Shown: positions 1-6,308 of the stretch, piece after piece | Numbering within the stretch: position 1 is the first letter of the stretch | Layout: the number at the start of each line of letters is the position of its first letter | Source: Atribacterota bacterium | GTDB taxonomy: Bacteria; Atribacterota; Phoenicimicrobiia; Phoenicimicrobiales; Phoenicimicrobiaceae | Direction: 5' to 3' | Length of the DNA: 9,592 nt | NCBI GenBank assembly: GCA_030599445.1 | Contig: JAUVOA010000038.1 | Coordinates: 1 to 9,592, forward strand | Translations under genes and position numbers: made by a program | Notes under the pieces: model-generated | What the model was told of the DNA's origin: nothing | What the model saw: only the letters and a program-made list of their open reading frames with translations | Databases searched by the model: none

Positions 1-230
1 ATGCTTGTCCTTATGGCACAATATATCCTGAAAATGTTCCGTTATTAATTCATAATTGTGATTTTTGTCTTGATAGAAGGGACCAGAAAAATGAATTGTT
101 ATGCGTAAAGAGCTGCCCTTATGGTGCATTAAGTTTAAAAAAAGGCGATATTAAACTGGATGAAAATACTTTTTTAGTCGGTGATAACATTATAGTTCAC
201 TCAATTCATTGGAATAGAGAGAAAGCATGA
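1..230 (+). CDS. HycB/CooF-like 4Fe-4S ferredoxin subunit, C-terminal part (5' truncated by window edge)
   Basis: The reading frame is open from base 3 and ends at the TGA at 228-230, giving 75 visible residues. Visible motifs are ACPYG, then NCDFCLDR, then LCVKSCPYGAL. This is the Cys-Pro ... CxxC-x11-CxxxCP spacing of the HycB/HydN/CooF/DmsB family of electron-transfer proteins, which carry several 4Fe-4S clusters. Family members pass electrons between a catalytic partner (formate dehydrogenase, CO dehydrogenase) and a membrane hydrogenase. The stop overlaps the start of the NuoH-like gene by 4 bases (ATGA), so it belongs to this operon and is probably translationally coupled to it. The N-terminal clusters and the start lie outside the window. 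It could instead be a subunit of another oxidoreductase upstream; the family call is firm, the partner is inferred. Confidence 0.85.
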   Translation, partial: ACPYGTIYPENVPLLIHNCDFCLDRRDQKNELLCVKSCPYGALSLKKGDIKLDENTFLVGDNIIVHSIHWNREKA

Positions 231-1150
231 TTTATATTTTTTATTTTTTATTTTTTGGATTTCTATTAACAGCCATTATTGGACTTTTAGCCAGTTGGAT
301 AGATAGAAAGGTTACAGCGAAGGTTCAATATCGTGTGGGTCCACCTCTTTTGCAACCATTGATAGATATTGTAAAGCTTTTAGGTAAGGAAACACTTATT
401 CCAGCAGGTTCATCAAAGATAACGTTCTTGATGGCCCCAGTTATTGGATTGGCAAGCGTGATATTAGTATCTACTTTATTATGGATAAATAATATTTATC
501 CTGCAAAGAGTTTTTTAGGTGATTTAATAGTAGTATTATATCTTTTGGTTATCCCTTCTATAAGTATTATTATAGGTGGTTTTGCATCAAGAAATCCACT
601 TGCAAGTTTAGGTGCATCAAGAGAGATGAAGCTTATATTAAGTTATGAACTTCCTTTTATACTTGCGATATTAGTTACAGTAATAAAATCTGGATTTACT
701 TTTAGACTTGGTGAGATATTAACTTTTCAAGCACAGAATGGGGCGTTTGTTAGAAGTTGGTCTGGTACTTTAGCACTAATTGTGGCAATAATATGTATGC
801 AAGCGAAATTAGCGCTAGTTCCTTTCGACATCCCTGAAGCAGAGACAGAGATCGTGGGTGGTCCATTAATAGAATATTCGGGTTCTGGACTTGCTATTTA
901 TAGACTTATGAAGAATATGCTTATGTTTACAGTTCCATTCTTTTTAATAATTGTATTTATTGGTGGTTTAAGGCTTGATGGCATACATCTCTTGTATGGT
1001 GTATTAAAATATATTGGGTTAGTCGCCTTGATGACGGTTATAAGAAATACTAATCCCCGTGTAAGAATTGACCAGGCCGTCAAGTTTTTCTGGGGGCCCA
1101 TGACTATAATTGCTATAATAGCTATAATATTGGCATTATTAGGAAGATGA
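227..1150 (+). CDS. mbhM: NuoH/HycD/MbhM-like membrane anchor subunit of group 4 [NiFe] hydrogenase
   Basis: This 307-residue, very hydrophobic protein has about eight membrane segments. It belongs to the respiratory complex I subunit 1 family, which anchors the hydrogenase core in the membrane and links redox chemistry to ion pumping. Family marks are visible: WIDRKVTAKVQYRVGPP followed by LLQPLIDIVKLLGKE at about residues 24-55, SRNPLASLGASREMKL at 121-136, and the acidic loop PFDIPEAETE with the following EYSG at 199-219, which in complex I lines the region where redox energy enters the membrane arm. The length matches MbhM and HycD. The ATG overlaps the upstream ferredoxin stop by 4 bases, and the next gene starts after one base. 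Within this operon it is the hydrogenase anchor rather than a complex I subunit, because no NuoEFG-like genes accompany it. Confidence 0.93.
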   Translation: MIYIFYFLFFGFLLTAIIGLLASWIDRKVTAKVQYRVGPPLLQPLIDIVKLLGKETLIPAGSSKITFLMAPVIGLASVILVSTLLWINNIYPAKSFLGDLIVVLYLLVIPSISIIIGGFASRNPLASLGASREMKLILSYELPFILAILVTVIKSGFTFRLGEILTFQAQNGAFVRSWSGTLALIVAIICMQAKLALVPFDIPEAETEIVGGPLIEYSGSGLAIYRLMKNMLMFTVPFFLIIVFIGGLRLDGIHLLYGVLKYIGLVALMTVIRNTNPRVRIDQAVKFFWGPMTIIAIIAIILALLGR

Positions 1151-1151
1151 T

Positions 1152-1586
1152 ATGAGTATAAAATTAAAAGCACTTCTAAAATCGCCGTGGGTATTTCATT
1201 TGTCTACCGGTAGTTGTAACAATTGCGATATTGAAATACTGGACTGCCTTACTCCGAGATTCGATATCGAGAGATTTGGCATGCTTCTTGTAGGGAGTAT
1301 AAAACACGCTGATGTTCTTTTAATTACTGGTTCAGGTAATCGGAAGTCGATGGAAAGGGCAAAAAGACTATATGAACAGATGCCAAAACCATGCTTGGTG
1401 GTAGCAGTAGGAGAATGTGCTTTATCAAGAGGCATGTTTATTCATAGTTATAACTGTCCTGTTCCGATAGATAAGGTTATTCCTGTCGATGTTTATATAC
1501 CGGGTTGCCCCCCCAAACCAGAGGCGATTATTGCCGGTATAGTAAAATTGATTGAGAAAGTTAAAAAAGGTACTGCGAAAAAGTGA
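1152..1586 (+). CDS. mbhJ: NuoB/MbhJ/HycG-like hydrogenase small subunit with one proximal 4Fe-4S cluster
   Basis: This 144-residue soluble subunit carries the cluster nearest the NiFe site and delivers electrons to it. Likely cluster ligands are Cys22 and Cys25 in STGSCNNCDIE, Cys89 in VVAVGECALSRG, and Cys119 in PGCPPKP, the four-Cys pattern of group 4 small subunits and NuoB. The short length, with no further Cys clusters, separates it from the larger small subunits of group 1-3 hydrogenases. AGGA at 1141-1144 lies seven bases before the ATG, and only one base separates it from the NuoH-like gene. A run of seven C at 1508-1514 sits in the Cys119-Pro121 codons; the frame continues normally through it and reaches a complete C-terminus. 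Confidence 0.94.
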   Translation: MSIKLKALLKSPWVFHLSTGSCNNCDIEILDCLTPRFDIERFGMLLVGSIKHADVLLITGSGNRKSMERAKRLYEQMPKPCLVVAVGECALSRGMFIHSYNCPVPIDKVIPVDVYIPGCPPKPEAIIAGIVKLIEKVKKGTAKK

Positions 1587-1621
1587 TCAGTTCGACTACA
1601 TTGATTATCATACTTAACGAC

Positions 1622-1628
1622 AAAGGAG
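1622..1628 (+). promoter_or_regulatory. Strong ribosome binding site for the NuoC-like gene
   Basis: AAAGGAG lies seven bases before the ATG at 1636, inside the 49-base gap at 1587-1635, the widest in the operon. It supports independent initiation at 1636 where coupling to the previous gene is weak. No hairpin with a T-run and no clear promoter was seen in the gap. Confidence 0.75.
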
Positions 1629-1635
1629 ACGGAGC

Positions 1636-2109
1636 ATGACGCGAGAAGAAGTTTTAGGTGATTTAAGAAAAAAATTTAAGGATGATATAGTTGAAATTTT
1701 AGATGAGCGTTCCAAGAAGGTATATATCGAGATTAAACAAGAATCATTAGTCAAGGTAGCGAGCTATATTTTTAAAGATTTAAAAGCACGATTCAATACT
1801 GCCTCCGGTGTAGACATGCGGAATCATATGGAGATTCTTTATCATTTTTTGATTGAGGATATTAACCTGTTGATTTCTCTGAGAGTAAAATTACAAAAAT
1901 CAAAACTGGAGATAGATTCTCTTTTACCTATATTTGAAGGTGCAAACTGGATAGAAAGAGAGATGCATGAAATCTTAGGTATAAATTTTAAGGGTCATCC
2001 TGATTTGAAGAGACTTCTTTTACCAGATGACTGGCCAGATGGTGTTTATCCGTTAAGAAGAGATTATAAAGAGTGGGATAAGAATGTTATAAGAGATAGA
2101 GGAGTATAA
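1636..2109 (+). CDS. mbhK: NuoC/MbhK-like 30 kDa-type subunit of the hydrogenase
   Basis: This 157-residue protein is of the complex I 30 kDa subunit family. It holds no cofactor and packs against the large subunit, stabilising the peripheral arm. The family signature is at residues 102-133: GANWIEREMHEILGI, then FKGHPDLKRLLLPDDW, followed by the conserved YPLRRDY at 138-144. The N-terminal half is a typical divergent mixed alpha/beta region. Here NuoC-like and NuoD-like proteins are separate, as in Mbh and Ech, rather than fused as in HycE. The start is supported by a strong AAAGGAG site. Its TAA overlaps the large-subunit ATG by one base (TAATG). Confidence 0.93.
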   Translation: MTREEVLGDLRKKFKDDIVEILDERSKKVYIEIKQESLVKVASYIFKDLKARFNTASGVDMRNHMEILYHFLIEDINLLISLRVKLQKSKLEIDSLLPIFEGANWIEREMHEILGINFKGHPDLKRLLLPDDWPDGVYPLRRDYKEWDKNVIRDRGV

Positions 2110-3293
2110 TGGAAAAAACAATAATACCAATAGGACCGTATCATCCATTACAGGAGGAGCCGGAATTCTTTATGCTTACTGTTGAAGGAGAAAAGGTCGT
2201 AGATATTGAAGTACGAATTGGATATAATCATAGAGGAATAGAGAAACTTTCTGAAATGAAGTCATTCGATCAGTCCACTTTTTTGATTGAGAGAATTTGT
2301 GGTATATGTTCAACAAGTCATCCCTTTGCTTATACAAGGGCAGTAGAAGATATTATTCCTGTAGAGGTGCCAGAGAGGGCTAAATATATAAGGACTATAA
2401 TAGCTGAAGGTGAAAGGATACACTCACATCTACTATGGTTAGGTCTTGCCGGACATTTCTTAGGATATAATACTGTATATATGTGGGTCTGGAAGCTAAG
2501 AGAAGAGATTCTTGATGTGATGGAGATATTAACCGGGAACAGAAATAGTTATGCTATGTTTAAGCCCGGAGGTATAAGAAGGGATATAAAATCTGAAGAT
2601 ATACCAGTGGTTATTAAAAAGATGGATTCTATCGTGTCTACATTGGAGATGTTGAAAAAAGCAGTTATAGATGATCCGGTTATACATGCTCGGACGAAAG
2701 GAATAGGTATTCTTTCAAAAGAAGACGCTATAAATTATTGTGCTCTTGGACCCACTGCAAGAGCTTCAGGTGTAGCCAGAGATGTGAGAAAAGACTCACC
2801 CTATGGAGCTTATGATAAAATAGAGTGGGATATGATAGTTACCCATAATGGTGATGTTTTTGATAAATTGGTGGTAAGAATATTGGAGGTATTTGAGTCA
2901 ATAAAGATAATAAAGAACTGCTTTTTGAACCTACCAGGTGGTGAAATAGATGCTAATATTAAGGATATTCCTCCTGGGGAAGGTATAGGATTTATAGAAG
3001 CGCCAAGAGGCGAATGTTTCCATTATGTAAAAAGCGATGGTACAAACAGGCCTGTTCGTCATAAGGTAAGGGCGCCTACATTTATGAACCTTCCTACATG
3101 TAAAGCTACTATTATAGGTGAATACATTTCAGATGCAACGATAATTTTAGCTGCAATAGATCCTTGCTATTGCTGTACTGAAAGAATGACCGTATGTAAT
3201 ACAAAGAGGAAGAAGATATATACTGGAAAAGATTTAATTAAACTTTCTCGGGAAAAAACCGAGATATTAAGAAACAAGATGGGAGTTAAATGA
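2109..3293 (+). CDS. mbhL: Group 4 [NiFe] hydrogenase large (catalytic) subunit, NuoD/MbhL/HycE-like
   Basis: This 394-residue catalytic subunit binds the NiFe(CN)2CO centre where protons are reduced to H2 or the reverse. The N-terminal Ni motif is RICGICSTSH, with Cys64, Cys67 and His71. The C-terminal motif is DPCYCCTERM, with Cys353 and Cys356 as expected Ni ligands and an extra Cys355 between them. GYNHRGIEKL at about 38-47 and VRAPTFMNLP near residue 320 are further family marks. Keeping all four Cys argues for a true hydrogenase rather than complex I NuoD, which has lost these pairs. About 35 residues follow Arg359. In HycE-type subunits such a tail is cut off after this Arg (before MTV) by a HycI-type endopeptidase once nickel is in place, and no such protease gene is in the window. 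AGAGGAG at 2098-2104 serves the ATG. Confidence 0.95.
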   Translation: MEKTIIPIGPYHPLQEEPEFFMLTVEGEKVVDIEVRIGYNHRGIEKLSEMKSFDQSTFLIERICGICSTSHPFAYTRAVEDIIPVEVPERAKYIRTIIAEGERIHSHLLWLGLAGHFLGYNTVYMWVWKLREEILDVMEILTGNRNSYAMFKPGGIRRDIKSEDIPVVIKKMDSIVSTLEMLKKAVIDDPVIHARTKGIGILSKEDAINYCALGPTARASGVARDVRKDSPYGAYDKIEWDMIVTHNGDVFDKLVVRILEVFESIKIIKNCFLNLPGGEIDANIKDIPPGEGIGFIEAPRGECFHYVKSDGTNRPVRHKVRAPTFMNLPTCKATIIGEYISDATIILAAIDPCYCCTERMTVCNTKRKKIYTGKDLIKLSREKTEILRNKMGVK

Positions 3294-4975
3294 ATTTAAC
3301 TGCGCAGTTTTTTAAATTCGATAATCTATCTATATTTGTGGGAATATTTATTGGAATATTTTTCCTGCTAATTACTATTTATTCTTTTGGGTTTATGTGG
3401 CAGAGAAAAAAACTGATTTACTATTATTCTTATTTAATCCTTACTTTTATAAGTTCACTTGGTGCTGTCTTTTCCAATAATCTTATTCTTTTTATGGTAT
3501 TCTGGGGATTTTTAGGATTTCTTTTATATTTATTAATAGAATTTGCTCAAACGGAAAATGCATCTTATACGGCTAAGAAAGCGTTCATAATAATTGGTGG
3601 TACAGATGCTCTTATGCTTCTTGGGCTGGCTCTTGTATGGCGCCTTACAGGTTCGCTTCAGATGGATGAGATAAGTATAAGTTTAAATACAAAGGTAGCG
3701 GTTTTGGCATATATGTGCCTTGCAGCGGGCGCCTTTGCCAAGGCAGGTGCTATGCCGTTTCATACTTGGGTTCCAGATACCGCCGAAGACGCCCCCACAC
3801 CTGTTACTGCCTTTTTACCGGCATCACTGGATAAGCTTTTAGGTATATACTTCCTTGCCAGGATTACCCTTGATATGTTTAAGATGAATCCAGCCATAAA
3901 TACCGTCTTAATGATAGTAGGTAGTGTTACCATTGTGGCGGCAGTTATGATGGCTCTTATACAGCATGATTTAAAGAGACTTTTAGGATATCATGCTGTA
4001 AGCCAGGTCGGATATATGGTCTTAGGAATTGGCACTGGCAATCCTATCGGTATAGCAGGCGGGTTGTTTCATATGTTAAACCATGCTATATATAAATCCT
4101 GTCTCTTTCTTTCAGGGGGGGCAGTTGAAAAAGAAGCTGGAACAACTGATCTTGAGAAACTGGGCGGTTTTGGTAAGATTATGCCTATTACCTTTATTAC
4201 ATTTTTAATAGCATCATTATCAATATCAGGTATACCTCCTTTTAACGGATTCGCATCAAAATGGATGATTTACCAGGGCATAATAAAGACAGCTGATAAT
4301 GGTAATAATCTCTGGATAATATGGCTTATTGCAGCTATGTTCGGAAGTGCCCTTACCCTGGCGAGTTTTATGAAATTAATCCATGCTGTATTTTTAGGTC
4401 AGCCGGCCAACGAGCAACCTCGGTCTAATGAAGTATTGACAAAGGCGGAATCAATGATTAACAAGCGACGAGAAACTAGTCCAACCATGTGGATTCCGCA
4501 GGTTTTTCTTGCAGTTCTCTGCATTATATTTGGTGTATTTGCTTACAGAATTCCTCTTAAAATGTTTATCTTTCCAAGCTTAGTAGAAAAAATAGAATTC
4601 TTCGGTATATGGAACGCGAGCCTTGCAACTATTTTGATAATTGTAGGGGTTGTAGTCGGTATTATAGTCTATCTTCTGGGAACAATAAGGAAAACAAGAG
4701 AAACAGAAGCTTTTATTGGTGGAGAGATATTGGAAAAACAGTCAAATATGCGGGTTTCGGGAACCGAATTTTATAATACAATAAAAGACATAACTCCCTT
4801 AGGTACTATTTATGGATTAGCCGAGAGAAAAGTATTTGATATTTACCATTTAGGTTCCATAATAACATTTGGTTTTAATAAGGTTTTACGCTATATACAC
4901 AATGGTGTACTCCCTACATATCTGGCCTGGTGTTTTTTAGGCATGATAATACTATTTTATATTTTATTAAGGTAA
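3290..4975 (+). CDS. First antiporter-type ion-pumping subunit (NuoL/MrpA-N/MbhH-like) with fused MbhI-like lateral helix
   Basis: This 561-residue integral membrane protein of the Proton_antipo_M family has about 14 predicted helices. It contains Lys151 in AKAGAMPFHTW (TM7 type), Lys182 in ASLDKLLGIY (TM8 type), then YHAVSQVGYM, GGLFHMLNHAIYKS and GIPPFNGF, the ion-channel core. The C-terminus (about 430-561) has a helix, a conserved amphipathic stretch (GTEFYNTIKDI ... GLAERKVFDIYHLG ... IHNGVLP) and a last helix. This matches the lateral helix arm of NuoL/MrpA, encoded separately as MbhI in Pyrococcus. Two oddities stand out. Translation begins at the TM3 equivalent (FDNLSIF), with an in-frame TAA at 3287-3289 ruling out an upstream start. 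The usual TM5 Glu is Gly73 (FWGFLGFLLYLLI). The ATG overlaps the large-subunit TGA (ATGA). With the next gene it corresponds to a split MrpA. Confidence 0.9.
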   Translation: MNLTAQFFKFDNLSIFVGIFIGIFFLLITIYSFGFMWQRKKLIYYYSYLILTFISSLGAVFSNNLILFMVFWGFLGFLLYLLIEFAQTENASYTAKKAFIIIGGTDALMLLGLALVWRLTGSLQMDEISISLNTKVAVLAYMCLAAGAFAKAGAMPFHTWVPDTAEDAPTPVTAFLPASLDKLLGIYFLARITLDMFKMNPAINTVLMIVGSVTIVAAVMMALIQHDLKRLLGYHAVSQVGYMVLGIGTGNPIGIAGGLFHMLNHAIYKSCLFLSGGAVEKEAGTTDLEKLGGFGKIMPITFITFLIASLSISGIPPFNGFASKWMIYQGIIKTADNGNNLWIIWLIAAMFGSALTLASFMKLIHAVFLGQPANEQPRSNEVLTKAESMINKRRETSPTMWIPQVFLAVLCIIFGVFAYRIPLKMFIFPSLVEKIEFFGIWNASLATILIIVGVVVGIIVYLLGTIRKTRETEAFIGGEILEKQSNMRVSGTEFYNTIKDITPLGTIYGLAERKVFDIYHLGSIITFGFNKVLRYIHNGVLPTYLAWCFLGMIILFYILLR

Positions 4976-4979
4976 CGAG

Positions 4980-5528
4980 ATGATAGAATTATATGTTTTA
5001 TTAATATTTATGATTATTGGAGCAATAATCGCAATTGAGATGAAGGACATACTTTCTTCTGTAATAGCTGTTGGAGCTGTCGGTCTGGGGCTTTCGATAG
5101 CTCTTTTAATACTTAAAGCGCCTGATGTTGCAATTACACAGCTTGTTGTTGAGATATTGTGTCTTATCATCTTGATAAGAGCAACCTTAAAGAAAGATCT
5201 TCCATTTTCGACAACAGGCAGGTGGCTTCTTAATACACTTATTGCTGCAGGTTTTATTATGGTATTCTTATTTGTGGCAATAAAAGCCTTTAAGGATTTA
5301 CCTGAATTCGGTTATCCCATTATGAGAGTTGCCGATACATATTTGAAAGAAGGATTAGTTAAGACAGGTGCTTCTAACTTTGTTGCTTCAGTAATACTCG
5401 ATTTTAGGGCGTATGATACCCTGGGAGAAGCCACGGTATTATTCACTGCCGTAATAGGTGTCCTGGCTATTATACGACGCATAGGTAGAAAGAAAAAGGA
5501 TGAGGTTGTGGAGGAAGACGATGAGTAA
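4980..5528 (+). CDS. MbhD/MbhE-like protein, equivalent to the C-terminal domain of MrpA
   Basis: This 182-residue protein has about five membrane segments. Residues 1-70 match the DUF4040/MbhD type: EMKDILSSVIAVGAVGLG, then KAPDVAITQLVVE with acidic Asp49 and Glu58 in the membrane. Residues 80-170 match MbhE: a helix, a short loop, then ILDFRAYDTLGEATVLF at about 139-155. In Pyrococcus Mbh these are two genes; in Mrp antiporters they form the end of the long MrpA. Here they make one free-standing gene between the NuoL-like subunit and MrpB, exactly where the MrpA C-terminus would fall. Family work on MrpA places ion-path acidic residues in this domain. The tail is strongly charged (RRIGRKKKDE, then VVEEDDE). 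It starts four bases after the preceding stop and overlaps MrpB by eight bases. Confidence 0.88.
   Translation: MIELYVLLIFMIIGAIIAIEMKDILSSVIAVGAVGLGLSIALLILKAPDVAITQLVVEILCLIILIRATLKKDLPFSTTGRWLLNTLIAAGFIMVFLFVAIKAFKDLPEFGYPIMRVADTYLKEGLVKTGASNFVASVILDFRAYDTLGEATVLFTAVIGVLAIIRRIGRKKKDEVVEEDDE
5510..5516 (+). promoter_or_regulatory. Ribosome binding site that fixes the MrpB start
   Basis: GGAGGAA lies with optimal spacing (six bases after GGAGG) before the ATG at 5521. An in-frame ATG at 5500 has only AAGG directly adjacent to it, and its extra residues (MRLWRKT) are translated from sequence coding the charged tail of the previous gene, so 5521 is preferred. Confidence 0.7.
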
Positions 5529-5973
5529 AGAACATGATAAAGGTATGTCGCTAATTGTAAAAGTAATTACCCGTCTTACTGTAGGGCTTATACTACTTTT
5601 TGGAATTTATATAGTTTTACATGGTCATGTATCACCCGGTGGGGGATTTGCTGGCGGAGTTATTATAGCGCTTTCTTTTGTACATCTAATGCTTGCTTAT
5701 GGCAAAGATGTAGCTTTAAAGAAATTACCTAAAACAGCAATGTCTTTTTTTGAAAGTATGGGTGCAATTCTATTCTTAAGTATAGCATTGTTAGGATTTA
5801 CAGGTGGCTACTTCTTTTTGAATTTTATATCAAAGGGAGAGCCTTTCAGATTATTCAGCGCAGGTACTATACCTCTTAGTAATATAGCCATAAGCCTTAA
5901 AGTTGGCGCCGGACTCTTTGCTATATTTGTTGTATTGGTATTATTAAAATTTGAATGGGAGAAAAAAGAATGA
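5521..5973 (+). CDS. mrpB: Mrp antiporter subunit B (MrpB/MnhB, MbhF-like)
   Basis: This 150-residue membrane protein has about four helices and forms part of the Mrp Na+/H+ antiporter module. The family hallmark HGHVSPGGGFAGG is at residues 34-46, and LFSAGTIPLSNIAISLKVG follows at 111-129. The length fits MrpB (about 140 residues). The start at 5521 is chosen over the in-frame ATG at 5500 because of the GGAGG site and because the longer form would only add residues read out of frame from the preceding gene. It overlaps that gene by eight bases and mrpC by four (ATGA). Family knowledge gives MrpB a structural and ion-path role; nothing catalytic is expected. Confidence 0.93.
   Translation: MSKEHDKGMSLIVKVITRLTVGLILLFGIYIVLHGHVSPGGGFAGGVIIALSFVHLMLAYGKDVALKKLPKTAMSFFESMGAILFLSIALLGFTGGYFFLNFISKGEPFRLFSAGTIPLSNIAISLKVGAGLFAIFVVLVLLKFEWEKKE
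5957..5961 (+). promoter_or_regulatory. Ribosome binding site that fixes the MrpC start
   Basis: GGGAG lies eight bases before the ATG at 5970. The alternative in-frame ATG at 5955 would put this site inside the coding region and has no good site of its own, so the shorter MrpC start is preferred. Confidence 0.6.
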
Positions 5974-6308
5974 TAATATATCTACTTTGTCTTATACTTT
6001 TCTGTTGCGGGCTTTATTGTATTTTAAGAAAAAGAAATATTATCAAGATTATTTTGGGAATTATCATAGCAGAATATGCTGTGAATCTTTTCTTTATATT
6101 AGTGGCTTATCGTATGGAAGGCAGGTCTCCAATTCTTTCATCTGAGGTTGAAATTGTCAACATGGTTGATCCTCTTCCTCAGGCGCTTGTCCTTACTGCA
6201 ATCGTAATCGGGCTAGCAACCACAACATTGTTGGTGGCTTTAGCGATGAGAATTTATGAAAAATACAAGACGTTTGATATTACCAAAATAAAGGAGCTAC
6301 GAGGATGA
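5970..6308 (+). CDS. mrpC: Mrp antiporter subunit C (MrpC/MnhC, MbhG-like, NuoK family)
   Basis: This 112-residue protein has three membrane helices and is related to NuoK of complex I. It packs between the antiporter-like subunits and helps relay charge along the membrane. The diagnostic stretch DPLPQALVLTAIVIG is at residues 67-81. The second helix reads AEYAVNLFFILV, with Glu35 and Tyr36 in the segment where many MrpC proteins have a Ser-His pair before AVNL; this comparison is from memory. The ATG at 5970 overlaps the mrpB TGA (ATGA) and is served by GGGAG; an ATG at 5955 would add five residues. The stop overlaps mrpD by four bases. Confidence 0.93.
   Translation: MIIYLLCLILFCCGLYCILRKRNIIKIILGIIIAEYAVNLFFILVAYRMEGRSPILSSEVEIVNMVDPLPQALVLTAIVIGLATTTLLVALAMRIYEKYKTFDITKIKELRG
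6291..6296 (+). promoter_or_regulatory. Ribosome binding site for mrpD
   Basis: AAGGAG lies eight bases before the mrpD ATG at 6305, inside the last codons of mrpC. With the ATGA overlap it indicates translational coupling. Confidence 0.6.

Noticed and set aside
1587..1635. Possible promoter or terminator in the 49-base gap
   Set aside because: No inverted repeat with a T-run and no convincing -35/-10 or archaeal TATA/BRE pair was seen; only a ribosome site is supported.
2109..3293. Interpretation as Mbx/Mbs sulfane-sulfur reductase large subunit
   Set aside because: The two-antiporter layout is similar, but both CxxC pairs are retained, favouring a hydrogenase. A tree would settle this.
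227..4975. Interpretation as respiratory complex I (Nuo)
   Set aside because: The NuoD-like subunit keeps both Ni-binding Cys pairs, NuoE/F/G-like genes are absent, and Mrp genes follow.
5500..5973. Longer MrpB start at ATG 5500
   Set aside because: It has no properly spaced ribosome site and adds seven residues without family similarity; GGAGG before 5521 fits better.
5951..6145. Plus-strand 64-codon frame overlapping mrpC
   Set aside because: Out of frame with mrpC, which has the DPLPQALVLTAIVI hallmark; the short frame has no family features.
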